Positions 1 through 9,142 of a stretch of 64,000 nucleotides of DNA are shown here, piece after piece. This DNA is from Bacteroides sp. Lineage in GTDB: Bacteria > Bacteroidota > Bacteroidia > Bacteroidales > Muribaculaceae. Position numbers and translations under genes: made by a program. Within the stretch, counting starts at the first letter, position 1, and each line of letters starts with the position of its first letter. The notes beneath the pieces were generated by a model that searched no databases, was not told where the DNA came from, and saw nothing but the letters and a program-made list of their open reading frames with translations. The DNA is taken from assembly GCA_014801875.1 (NCBI GenBank), contig JAAVDJ010000010.1, positions 159,443-223,442 of the forward strand, in the 5' to 3' direction.

Positions 1-95
1 CAGGAACAGTCAGGTAAGGATTCCCCGCGCTTCCATTACATTTTCACTAACATTATGTGCCGACGGGGGAATCATCGGCACGACGATTTATTTTT

Positions 96-2546
96 ATGAG
101 GAAAATCTTTACTCTTTCTCTGTTGCTCGCAGCGACAGCAGCCTCGGCCAGACAGATTTCCCCCGACGAGGCTTTATCAGCGGCAAACGCCTTCCTGAAT
201 TCAAAGTCACTTACTCCGGTGGAAGCTTCAGGAGCAATGACTCGCTCTGACGCCCAGCCTTACTACGCATTCAACGCCACAGACGGCAATGGTTTCGTGA
301 TCATCTCAGGCGACGACCGCTACAGCAAGGTGCTCGGTTATTCCGATCGCGGCTCATTCGATTTCAAGAACATGCCTCCTCAGCTGAAGGCAATGCTCGA
401 CCAATTCGCCGAAAACAGTGCGAAACCCTCCAACTGGAACGGCACCCATTCTTCCTGGAACAATTCATTCTCTGCCACCCGCGCTGATGAGGGTGTGCTA
501 CTCGAAACTGCCAAATGGGGACAGGATGCGCCTTATAATGCCGATTGCCCCAATATGGGTGAGAGCAACGCCCCGACCGGATGTGTCGCCACTGCCATGG
601 CTATAGTGATGAAATATCACAACTGGCCCGAGACCTATAACTGGGATGCCATGCCTATGGAGATTACGGAGGAGAACCCTGCGCCCAATCCCGAGCTCGC
701 CCGCCTCATGAAGGATGCCGGGGAAGCTGTCTTTATGTCGTATGGTGCTTATGAGAGTGGAGCCAACATGGGTTGGGTCGGACAAAGACTCCGCCATGTT
801 TTTAGCTACTCTCCTAATTGTCAGTATATACGAAATATTAATTTCTCCCATCAAGAATGGGTTGAATTAATTAGAGAACATTTAAATAACAAGAATCCAT
901 TAATTTACTCAGGGGCGGACGAGAACGGTCTAAACAGTCATGCATTTATCATTGACGGCTATAAAGGGGACGATTATCATATAAATTTTGGTTGGAATGG
1001 AGCGTCAAATGGTTACTATGCTTTGGATAGTATGCTGGGCTTTGAACATTATAACGGAATGGTGATTAATGCTGTGCCAGACAAGGAAGGCCTCGGTCAG
1101 AAATACTCTGAATGTTTTATTGATCCCGGGTATATGTTATTTCAAGAGCCTCAACCTCTTAATATTAGTGCTATCAATGTAAAGCAAAATGAACCATTTC
1201 ATATTTCTTTTGTAACATTAGCTGTCCCAAAAGGATTTGAAGGAGAAATAGGAGTGGCCCTGGTTGATAAAGCCCAGAATATTAAAGAAGTGCTTAAAAC
1301 GAATCAGCACACAACTCATTTCCCAACTGGCGATAACTCTTATACAGCTATTTATGATTATACTGATCTCATCATCACAAAGGATATTGACCCAACCGAC
1401 AGAATTCAAGTTGTCTCAAAACGAGTTGATGAAAACGAATATAAACTGCTTTTAGGCTCTTTAGAAAAAAAACCATTTCTCCCGGTGGTTAAAAATTCTC
1501 CTCTGCTCTGCAATATTAAATTTCACATCGGAGAAGGAGTAGAAGGAATTTATGCTTTTGGAAGTGATTATCACCAATTGCCCAAAGGAAAAACGACTGA
1601 GATAAATGTTCTCAAGGGTCTTTATCTAAGCTATGAGTTCTCCCCTGAAGAAAAGGAGTCTGAAAATCCTGTTATCCTAAAATTAAAAACTGAGAGTGGA
1701 GACGGTGATTTCATAAGTTCTGGTAAGATTCTCGGTAATTCCATTCCAATGACGGAGCAGGCATATGAAATAGAAGTGAATAAAATAGACTTGATAGATA
1801 AAAAAATTGATAATATGAATGCATCCGAATTGGATAAATATATCACGGAAGAAGAAGGTCCTGCTGTTAGGGATTTGATTATTTCAGGAAAAATGAATGG
1901 ATATGATTTTAAATTCATATTAGATAATTGTCCTTCTATCCGATTGCTTGATATTTCAAAAGTAACCATTGAAGAAACTCCGATTGATGAAATTTTCAAT
2001 GTCGTCTGTCCTGCTAATGCAATTCCGGATCATGGTCTGCGTGGTTATTATGGGTCTTATATTGAGACCTTAATCCTACCTGAAAATCTTGAACATATAG
2101 GAAACTATTCCTTATTACTTCTAAAAATCCACGATATCATTATTCCCAGAAAAGTAAATTACATAGGAATAAATGCCTTTCTGGGAGATAGGAATCTTAA
2201 CACTGTGTGCATGCTTAACCCAGAGCCCATTCCTATAGGTGATGATGTATTTACAGATACGCAGTGTCCTGAGAATGGCACACTATATGTTCCTGTTGGA
2301 AGTGCTGAAAAATATAAACAAGCTCCGGTTTGGAAAGATTTCAAAAATATTATTGAAGGAGAAATCTCTTCAGGAGTGGATAAAATTTCTATTTCTGTTA
2401 CAGAACAAAATGTTTTAAATGTGTTTACGATTGACGGTCTGCAGTTATTAAAGAATGTCTCTAAAGAGGATCTTAATAGACTCGCAAATGGTGTCTACAT
2501 CATCCGTGAAGGCAACCGTAGCCGAAAGGTATTCATCAAGAAATAA
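96..2546 (+). CDS. Secreted C10-family (streptopain-like) cysteine peptidase with BspA-type LRR_5 region and T9SS-like C-terminal sorting tail (copy 1)
   Basis: Signal peptide MRKIFTLSLLLAATAASA; catalytic Cys context APTGCVATAMAIVMKYHNWP; His context SHAFIIDGY followed by INFGWNGASNGYY; C-terminal LNVFTIDGLQLLKN...GVYIIREGNRSRKVFIKK. Start set at ATG 96 rather than 57, so the signal peptide is N-terminal. Confidence 0.9.
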   Translation: MRKIFTLSLLLAATAASARQISPDEALSAANAFLNSKSLTPVEASGAMTRSDAQPYYAFNATDGNGFVIISGDDRYSKVLGYSDRGSFDFKNMPPQLKAMLDQFAENSAKPSNWNGTHSSWNNSFSATRADEGVLLETAKWGQDAPYNADCPNMGESNAPTGCVATAMAIVMKYHNWPETYNWDAMPMEITEENPAPNPELARLMKDAGEAVFMSYGAYESGANMGWVGQRLRHVFSYSPNCQYIRNINFSHQEWVELIREHLNNKNPLIYSGADENGLNSHAFIIDGYKGDDYHINFGWNGASNGYYALDSMLGFEHYNGMVINAVPDKEGLGQKYSECFIDPGYMLFQEPQPLNISAINVKQNEPFHISFVTLAVPKGFEGEIGVALVDKAQNIKEVLKTNQHTTHFPTGDNSYTAIYDYTDLIITKDIDPTDRIQVVSKRVDENEYKLLLGSLEKKPFLPVVKNSPLLCNIKFHIGEGVEGIYAFGSDYHQLPKGKTTEINVLKGLYLSYEFSPEEKESENPVILKLKTESGDGDFISSGKILGNSIPMTEQAYEIEVNKIDLIDKKIDNMNASELDKYITEEEGPAVRDLIISGKMNGYDFKFILDNCPSIRLLDISKVTIEETPIDEIFNVVCPANAIPDHGLRGYYGSYIETLILPENLEHIGNYSLLLLKIHDIIIPRKVNYIGINAFLGDRNLNTVCMLNPEPIPIGDDVFTDTQCPENGTLYVPVGSAEKYKQAPVWKDFKNIIEGEISSGVDKISISVTEQNVLNVFTIDGLQLLKNVSKEDLNRLANGVYIIREGNRSRKVFIKK

Positions 2547-2613
2547 AGTAAAGTCTGAGTAAATAGTCAGATTAAATAGAGATTTGTAGAATCTTAATTA
2601 AGACTTGACCATG

Positions 2614-2647
2614 CGTCCCGGAGCGATTGCCCCCGGGACGTTTTTTT
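2614..2647 (+). terminator. Intrinsic terminator of C10 peptidase copy 1
   Basis: cgtcccgg (2614-2621) / ccgggacg (2633-2640) followed by a T-run at 2641-2647. Confidence 0.8.
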
Positions 2648-2949
2648 AGACCGTTTCCCACAAAAATTTACCGCACTGGAAGGGCGCTCACTCCGTGAGT
2701 GTCACAACGCATACCCGTTCCGCATCGCTGAAATTACCCTCCAGCACACACCCCGTCGCGATAGGCATTCACGGAGTGAGTGTCCTCCCAACGGCTACGC
2801 ACCCCGTGCTCTCCAATAAGCAACCCGGGGCTTTCGGCGAATGCCCTAATCTCCATATTTTGCACAACCCCTTCGTACCGAAGGTTTGGGAAAGAAGTTA
2901 CCGAAAACACACCGCCCTGCGTTAACTGTTTTTTGGGAAGCGGTCTAAA
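2645..2949. repeat. MITE-like / REP-like intergenic element bounded by imperfect inverted repeats
   Basis: tttagaccgtttccca (2645-2660) is the reverse complement of tgggaagcggtctaaa (2934-2949) with one mismatch. The interior contains ctcactccgtgagtg and tcacggagtga palindromes and a ccttcgtaccgaagg hairpin. No convincing ORF. Confidence 0.5.
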
Positions 2950-3051
2950 GATTCGGGCCAAAAATTATGTCAGAACAACAACTTTAACTAATTTCAATCT
3001 TTGACACGTGCGAGCATGTCTGCAAAAAAAGATTCATTCTCTTAAATTTTA

Positions 3052-3083
3052 TTTGCAATTTACAATTTTACGTTATAACTTTG
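3052..3083 (+). promoter_or_regulatory. Bacteroidetes-type promoter for C10 peptidase copy 2
   Basis: TTTG (3052-3055), 20-nt spacer, TAACTTTG (3076-3083). Confidence 0.65.
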
Positions 3084-3249
3084 CGTTATAAGATTTTAAG
3101 GAGCGTTTACTTGACAATTCTTTCTGACAACCGGAAACTTCGCAACTTTCTCACAGGAACAGTCAGGTAAGGATTCCCCACGCTTCCATTACATTTTTCA
3201 CTAACATTATGTGCTGACGGGGGAATCATCGGCACGACGATTTATTTCT

Positions 3250-6200
3250 ATGAGGAAAATCTTTACTCTTTCTCTGTTGCTCGCAGTGACAGCAGCCTCA
3301 GCCAGACAGATTTCCCCCGACGAGGCTTTATCAGCAGCAAACGCCTTCCTAAACAAAGGGACACTTACACCGGTGGAAGCGACCGGAGCAATCACTCGCT
3401 CTGACGCCCAGCCCTACTACGCATTCAACGCCACAGATGGCAACGGTTTCGTGATCATCTCCGGCGATGACCGCTTCAGCAAGGTGCTCGGTTATTCAGA
3501 CCGTGGCTCATTCAATTTCAAGAACATGCCTCCGCAGCTGAAGGCAATGCTCGACCAATTCGCCGAGAACAGCGCCAAACCCTCCAACTGGAACGGCACC
3601 CATTCTTCCTGGAACAATTCATTCTCTGCCACACGTGCTGACGAGGGGGTGCTCCTCAAAACTGCTAATTGGGGACAGGATGCTCCCTATAATGCCGATT
3701 GCCCGAATATGGGTGAGAGGAACGCCCCGACCGGATGTGTCGCAACTGCCATGGCCATCGTGATGAAATACCACAACTGGCCCGAGACCTATAACTGGGA
3801 TGCCATGCCTATGGAGATTACGGAGGAGAACCCTGCGCCCAATCCCGAGCTCGCCCGCCTCATGAAGGATGCCGGCGAGGCTGTCTATATGTGTTATGGT
3901 GCAGACGAGAGCGGTGCTGAAATGTTTCGTGTTGGCCCTGCTCTACGTTACTTATTTGATTATAATCCGGAATGCCAATACATTGAAGAAAAACGTTTCC
4001 AAAATGACTTTTGGAAAAATTTGATTCATGAAAATCTTGACAAAGGTTATCCGGTGATTTACGGAGGATCTGGATCAGGAGGACACGCCTTTGTATTTGA
4101 TGGGTATAACAGCACAGGATACCACGTCAACTGGGGTTGGGATGGTTGGTATAACGGCTATTTTGACATCGATGCCCTCAATCCGGGGGGTGCCAACTTT
4201 AATGAGGAACAGTCTATGATTCTTAATATAGTTCCTAATAAGAATCATATCAATCATCCGCTTTGTTACACCGACTATGGTTACGAATGGGCTAAAAATG
4301 GCCTCGAAGAGTGCATGAATATATCAGTTGAAAATGTGAAGACAGGTGTGCCTTTTAGTATTTTTCATTCCTATGGAGTTACAGCTAAGGCAGGATTTGA
4401 TGGAGTCGTCGGTATTGCTTTGGTCGACAAGGAGTATAAGATAAAGGAAGTGTTGCAGACCACACCTTTCTCCACTTATTCACCTGGTGACAATATGTAT
4501 GTCGACACCCATCAATCATTGCAATTTAAGAATTTGGTAGTTAAAGGAGATATAGTCTCTACCGACCGGCTCCAGTTAGTCTCCAAAAATAAAACTGATT
4601 CTGATTTCAAAATCATATACGGGACGTATGAAGTGCCATCCTCTATCAGTGTAATAAATAATACACCGCGTTTAAGCAGTATATCATTTGACATTGCCGA
4701 AGGGATATCATTCGCTTATAATGATATAAATCTTCCTTCAGGGAAGTCGGAAGTATCCTTAATGAAAGGTCTCAATTTGGCTATTTCTTGGAATTTTGAA
4801 GAAAATGAATCAGATAAAACCGTAGGAGTGTATATTATTTCAGACAATGACACAATTATCTTAACCGGGAAAACTCTGAGCATAGGCAATATCTCATTTA
4901 GCGACAATACTCTTATAAAGGCACAAATACTATCTCTGAAAGATAAAACTATAGATCTTGCGACTCCGGGTTCTCTTAAAGAAAAGATTTCCTGGAATGA
5001 GGCTCCAGGCGTACGGTCTCTCACATTAAAAGGTCAAATGGATGCCACTGATTTCTGGTATATCAGGGATTATTTCCGCTCTCTTGAATCCTTGGATTTG
5101 AAGGCAGTCAAGATTATGGAATGTAATGCCATAGATAATGGAAGCTATATCGATAAGCATGCCGCTGATGAGTTACCAGGGGCTGCCCTGTGGGCTGCCA
5201 ACTCTATAACACACCTTGTACTCCCGGAATCTTTGTCAGTAATTGGAGAGAACTCTTTAGGAGGAGTACTTGTTAAGAAACTTTCTATCCCTGCAGGTGT
5301 GAAAAAAATCTTGAAAAGTAATTTTGAGGATATTGGAGCTATAGAATCTTTGAACCCGGAACCGCCTGCAATAGAACCAATAGCCTTCCTTTATGCTGAC
5401 ACTCCCCAAAAATCAATTCTGTTTGTACCGAAAGGATCTGCAGAAAAATATCAGTCAGCTAAAGTTTGGCAAGATTTCAAATATATTATTGAAGGCAGCA
5501 TGCCTGTCAATCTTTTTACAACTGTAATCAAAGACGGGGTGAAGTATGAATATGGCATTGATGGACTGACGGTAGTTGGATATGAAGGTCAACCTGTTGA
5601 CATCGTTATCCCGGATGTAGTCAATATTGATAATAATGACTGCAAAGTAATCAGGATACAAGATAATGCATTTGAAAACTGTGCTTCTCTTGAAAGCGTG
5701 GTTATTGGAGATTATGTGACTGAAATTGGCAATTATTCATTTGCCCAATGCAGAAATCTTAAAAGTGTCTCTTTAGGTAAGGGGATTAAGAAAACCGGAA
5801 ACTATTCCTTCGCCTATAACGAAAAGCTTGAAGAATGCAACCTACCGGCATCTCTTGAAATCATGGGAGAAGGCTCATGGAGAGGCACAAATCTTAAAAA
5901 GGTGGTTATCCCAGCCTCCGCAGCCCCGGCTAACGACCGACCGGTATTCACCTCAATATCAGGATTGGAAAATTTCTCCGTTGAGGATGGAAACAAATGG
6001 TATAAATGTATTGATGGGTCTCTTTATAGAATTTCAGAGGGAGGGCTTATCCTTGAATCTGTCCCTTGTAAGAAAACAGGCACACTCGTCATAGCGGATA
6101 ATTGTACCTCTCTAATGAGTGGGGCCATTAGCTTAACCGGATTAGAGAGCGTTGTGTTTAACAGCAAATGTGAAGTTATTCCGAGTTATGCAGTAGAAGC

Positions 6201-6972
6201 CGATACTGAACTGACACACATAACTCTCCCTGCGAATGCATTCATCCATTCCGAGGCTTTTAATTGTCTTTATAACTTAAAGTCCGTTACCTTTACAGGT
6301 AATTTAAAAATGCATGATGGTATATTCTTCTTATGCACCGGATTAAACAATATTATTATTGATTCTGATAAGGATATTGTAGATCTTAACGGCATATTCG
6401 CAACCCCAGTTGATGAAATAAATATCTTTACTTCATCATTTGATAAAAACTTTGAGTACTCTGGAAAATATAATCTGTTTGTAGCCGGTGCTTCTACCGA
6501 TGCATTCAAGAATGACGAAGCCTCAGAGGTTCAGGAAATGTGGGCTTATGGAATCGACCGAAATGAGAAAGTCATAACCATAACTCCCAAAGTAGATCGT
6601 CTTGCTATCGAGAGAGTACTTATCAATGGTAAGGAAGCTGAGAATATATATTCTTCTCGCGCTGATGCAGTTCCTGCATTCGTTTGCGCTGTTGACGACC
6701 TGAATAACCTCAACGTAACAATTGAGTATACCTTATTTGGCAGTCAGAAGATGAGTAGCGAATACAAGAGTGATTTTAACAATCAGATTCCTCACTCAGA
6801 GTCAGGTGTAGACTCAATACTGAATGAATCATCTGTCATTACCGAGGTCTATACGATAGACGGTATTCGGATGCTGAAGAATGCTTCTAAAGAAGAGATC
6901 AACCGTCTCCCCAACGGTATCTACATCTTCCGTGAAGGCAACAGAACCCGGAAAGTGGTAGTAAATAACTAA
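3250..6972 (+). CDS. Secreted C10-family cysteine peptidase with extended BspA-like LRR_5 region and T9SS-like C-terminal tail (copy 2)
   Basis: Near-identical N-terminus to copy 1; GCVATAMAIVMKYH and GHAFVFDGY...VNWGWDGWYNGYF; LRR_5-like repeats (ASLESVVIGDYVTEIGNYSFAQCRNLKSVSLGKGIKKTGNYSFAYNEKLEECNLP); tail GIYIFREGNRTRKVVVNN. ATG 3250. Confidence 0.9.
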   Translation: MRKIFTLSLLLAVTAASARQISPDEALSAANAFLNKGTLTPVEATGAITRSDAQPYYAFNATDGNGFVIISGDDRFSKVLGYSDRGSFNFKNMPPQLKAMLDQFAENSAKPSNWNGTHSSWNNSFSATRADEGVLLKTANWGQDAPYNADCPNMGERNAPTGCVATAMAIVMKYHNWPETYNWDAMPMEITEENPAPNPELARLMKDAGEAVYMCYGADESGAEMFRVGPALRYLFDYNPECQYIEEKRFQNDFWKNLIHENLDKGYPVIYGGSGSGGHAFVFDGYNSTGYHVNWGWDGWYNGYFDIDALNPGGANFNEEQSMILNIVPNKNHINHPLCYTDYGYEWAKNGLEECMNISVENVKTGVPFSIFHSYGVTAKAGFDGVVGIALVDKEYKIKEVLQTTPFSTYSPGDNMYVDTHQSLQFKNLVVKGDIVSTDRLQLVSKNKTDSDFKIIYGTYEVPSSISVINNTPRLSSISFDIAEGISFAYNDINLPSGKSEVSLMKGLNLAISWNFEENESDKTVGVYIISDNDTIILTGKTLSIGNISFSDNTLIKAQILSLKDKTIDLATPGSLKEKISWNEAPGVRSLTLKGQMDATDFWYIRDYFRSLESLDLKAVKIMECNAIDNGSYIDKHAADELPGAALWAANSITHLVLPESLSVIGENSLGGVLVKKLSIPAGVKKILKSNFEDIGAIESLNPEPPAIEPIAFLYADTPQKSILFVPKGSAEKYQSAKVWQDFKYIIEGSMPVNLFTTVIKDGVKYEYGIDGLTVVGYEGQPVDIVIPDVVNIDNNDCKVIRIQDNAFENCASLESVVIGDYVTEIGNYSFAQCRNLKSVSLGKGIKKTGNYSFAYNEKLEECNLPASLEIMGEGSWRGTNLKKVVIPASAAPANDRPVFTSISGLENFSVEDGNKWYKCIDGSLYRISEGGLILESVPCKKTGTLVIADNCTSLMSGAISLTGLESVVFNSKCEVIPSYAVEADTELTHITLPANAFIHSEAFNCLYNLKSVTFTGNLKMHDGIFFLCTGLNNIIIDSDKDIVDLNGIFATPVDEINIFTSSFDKNFEYSGKYNLFVAGASTDAFKNDEASEVQEMWAYGIDRNEKVITITPKVDRLAIERVLINGKEAENIYSSRADAVPAFVCAVDDLNNLNVTIEYTLFGSQKMSSEYKSDFNNQIPHSESGVDSILNESSVITEVYTIDGIRMLKNASKEEINRLPNGIYIFREGNRTRKVVVNN

Positions 6973-7043
6973 ATTGATTCCTATTATAATGAGGTAGAAT
7001 CAAGCGCAGGCTTGCCATTTCACAATGACTTGCCATATTGCGG

Positions 7044-7082
7044 ATGCGTCCCGTGGATTTCTATCCCGGGATGCATTTTTTA
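7044..7082 (+). terminator. Intrinsic terminator of C10 peptidase copy 2
   Basis: atgcgtcccg (7044-7053) / cgggatgcat (7067-7076, one G-T pair) followed by a T-run; resembles the copy 1 terminator. Confidence 0.75.
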
Positions 7083-7093
7083 TCGGTTAATCT

Positions 7094-7125
7094 TTTGGGA
7101 ATTACGGATTTTCGTTGTAAATTTG
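7094..7125 (+). promoter_or_regulatory. Orphan Bacteroidetes-type promoter with no downstream + strand gene
   Basis: TTTG (7094-7097), 20-nt spacer, TAAATTTG (7118-7125). Confidence 0.55.
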
Positions 7126-7196
7126 CAGAGGCAGGCATGATTTTGCGCAGAAGCTCAAATGGGTCTGGCGGGATAACGGTCTGCATTCATATTTAA

Positions 7197-7258
7197 GAGC
7201 GTTTACCTGATGTTTCATTTCTCATTACCGGAAACTTCGCAACTTTCTTTTGGAACAA
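7197..7258 (+). repeat. Degenerate third copy of the C10 peptidase leader sequence
   Basis: gagcgtttac (7197-7206) and exact 22-mer accggaaacttcgcaactttct (7227-7248) also occur at 3101-3110 and 3130-3151 upstream of copy 2. Confidence 0.7.
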
Positions 7259-7369
7259 TCGAAATGAAAATATGGTGAATGTCCGTTGATCTGTAGGCTT
7301 TCCCCCTCTTCTCGGAGAGGGGGAGTTTGGAACATATAAATCAACGTGGGCTTCTGCTTTTGAAAGAAA

Positions 7370-7408
7370 ACGGTCTGCCGAACACATTCCATATGTTCCG
7401 CAGACCGT
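7370..7408 (-). terminator. Terminator downstream of thioredoxin-like gene
   Basis: acggtctgccgaaca (7370-7384) / tgttccgcagaccgt (7394-7408), one mismatch; T-rich after the stem on the minus strand. Confidence 0.65.
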
Positions 7409-7430
7409 AATAATTTTCCGAAAAAATCCC

Positions 7431-7727
7431 TTAGAGGGCTGTCTGAATCATTTCTTCAAGCTTTGCCTCTGTCTTGCTCCCTGCCTCTCGCATTAGCTCC
7501 TGACCCTCCTTGAAGAGGATATAGGTGGGATATTCCTGAAGTTTATATTTCATCTTGAGATTTCCATTGTAGGATGAGTCTACTGTCTCAACGTTAGCTT
7601 TTCCATCAAACTTCTCTCTCAATGTCTTCACAAGATATTTCACTTCCACTGCATCGTTCATCCCGGCGTGCTCAAACACGACAAGCGTAGGAACCGATTC
7701 GCGGATTTTTTCTACATAGCTTTTCAT
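7431..7727 (-). CDS. Thioredoxin-fold protein lacking the CxxC active site
   Basis: 98 aa; PTLVVFEHAGMNDAVEVKYLVKTL... and LQEYPTYILFKEGQELMREAGSKTEAKLEEMI match the thioredoxin fold pattern including the cis-Pro loop; no Cys at the CxxC position. Confidence 0.7.
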   Translation of the reverse strand: MKSYVEKIRESVPTLVVFEHAGMNDAVEVKYLVKTLREKFDGKANVETVDSSYNGNLKMKYKLQEYPTYILFKEGQELMREAGSKTEAKLEEMIQTAL

Positions 7728-7817
7728 AATATAACCTTTTTATTTTTCCTTTATAACAAGGAACTCCTGTCCAAAGTTTAACTGTAGTCCGGATTCCCGA
7801 CATAATAATCATTACCG

Positions 7818-9128
7818 CTAAAGAGTGGTCAGCGCAACTTCAGATGATACGCTTTTCGAAGTGGCCGGAGAGATATAGGAATCCTTGAACCCGAGAAAAT
7901 ACAGCACTCCGTCTATTCCAATCGTTGAGATGCTCTGCTCGGCTTCTGCCTTAACCTTCGGTTTAGCGTGGAAAGCGATTCCCAGACCCGCCTCTGAGAG
8001 CATAGGCAAATCGTTTGCCCCGTCTCCCACTGCGATTGTCTGGTCTATGTGGATATTCTCAACCTGTGCGAGAAGGCGCAGAAGCTCTTTCTTTCGTTTT
8101 CCATCCACTATATCGCCTACATACCTTCCGGTCAGTTTTCCATCCGGACCGACCTCAAGTTCGTTGGCATAAACATAATCAAAATTATATTTCTGCTTTA
8201 GATAATTTCCGAAATATGTGAAACCTCCGGAAAGAATGGCCGTCTTGTAGCCTGAACGGTTAAGAACCTTCATCATACGCTCCACACCCTCCGTGATTGG
8301 CAAATTCTCTGCTATCTCTTTCATGACGCTGACATCAAGCCCTTTGAGAAGCGCAACCCTCCTTGTGAAGCTTTCCTGAAAATCTATCTCCCCTCTCATG
8401 GCAGCTTCAGTAATGGCGCGTACCTCCTCTCCTACTCCGGCTCGATCCGCGAGTTCGTCGATAACCTCTGTCCGGATAAGCGTTGAATCCATATCGAAGC
8501 ATATCAGACGTCGTGACCGACGATAAATCGTATCCTCCTGCATAGAAATATCATAATTCAATTCGCGGGAAAGACGCATGAGGTCGCTCTTCATCTTCAG
8601 CTGGTCGGCGGGCGTCCCTCTGACAGAAAATTCTATGCACGCCTTGGTTACGGGTTGTTCCTCTTCGTTCAGTGGGATTCGGCCTGTCAGACGTGATATG
8701 GAATCAATATTCAGACCTTGCTCGCTTATCACTTTCGATGTGGCGCAAATCTGGCTCGCCGTGATTTTGCGGCCCAGAATGGTGATGATATAACGGTTCT
8801 TTCCCTGACGGCTTACCCAATCTTCATACTCCTCCTCACTGATAATCTGAAACGACACCTGCACCTTCAGGGCGTTAGTCGTGAAAAGAAGCTCCTTCAC
8901 TATCTCTCCGCTGCGGCGACTATCGGTCATGAAAAGAATGCCGAGCGAGAGAGTATGATGGATATCAGCCTGACCTATGTCAAGCACAGTCGCATCGTAA
9001 CGTGCGAGAATTTCCGTCAAGGCAGCCGTCAAGCCACTCTTGTCAGCTCCCGAGATATTGATGAGAATCAACTCTCGCTGGGCGAGAGTCTTGTCTTCTG
9101 TCGGTGTTGTAATTTCTTGTTCAGACAT
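7818..9128 (-). CDS. serB: Phosphoserine phosphatase with N-terminal ACT-type regulatory region
   Basis: HAD motifs CFDMDSTLIRTEVIDELA, ILSGGFTYF, VGDGANDLPML; N-terminal ACT-like INISGADKSGLTAALTEIL. Confidence 0.95.
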   Translation of the reverse strand: MSEQEITTPTEDKTLAQRELILINISGADKSGLTAALTEILARYDATVLDIGQADIHHTLSLGILFMTDSRRSGEIVKELLFTTNALKVQVSFQIISEEEYEDWVSRQGKNRYIITILGRKITASQICATSKVISEQGLNIDSISRLTGRIPLNEEEQPVTKACIEFSVRGTPADQLKMKSDLMRLSRELNYDISMQEDTIYRRSRRLICFDMDSTLIRTEVIDELADRAGVGEEVRAITEAAMRGEIDFQESFTRRVALLKGLDVSVMKEIAENLPITEGVERMMKVLNRSGYKTAILSGGFTYFGNYLKQKYNFDYVYANELEVGPDGKLTGRYVGDIVDGKRKKELLRLLAQVENIHIDQTIAVGDGANDLPMLSEAGLGIAFHAKPKVKAEAEQSISTIGIDGVLYFLGFKDSYISPATSKSVSSEVALTTL

Positions 9129-9142
9129 ATATATAGTGGATT

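Noticed and set aside
2695-3004. Small ORFs in the intergenic region between the peptidase genes
   Set aside because: They fall in the inverted-repeat-bounded repetitive element, on both strands and in conflicting frames, with no start context.
7302-7323. ccccctct/agaggggg hairpin considered as a terminator for the orphan promoter
   Set aside because: No U-tract follows; could end or process a small RNA but cannot be supported from sequence alone.
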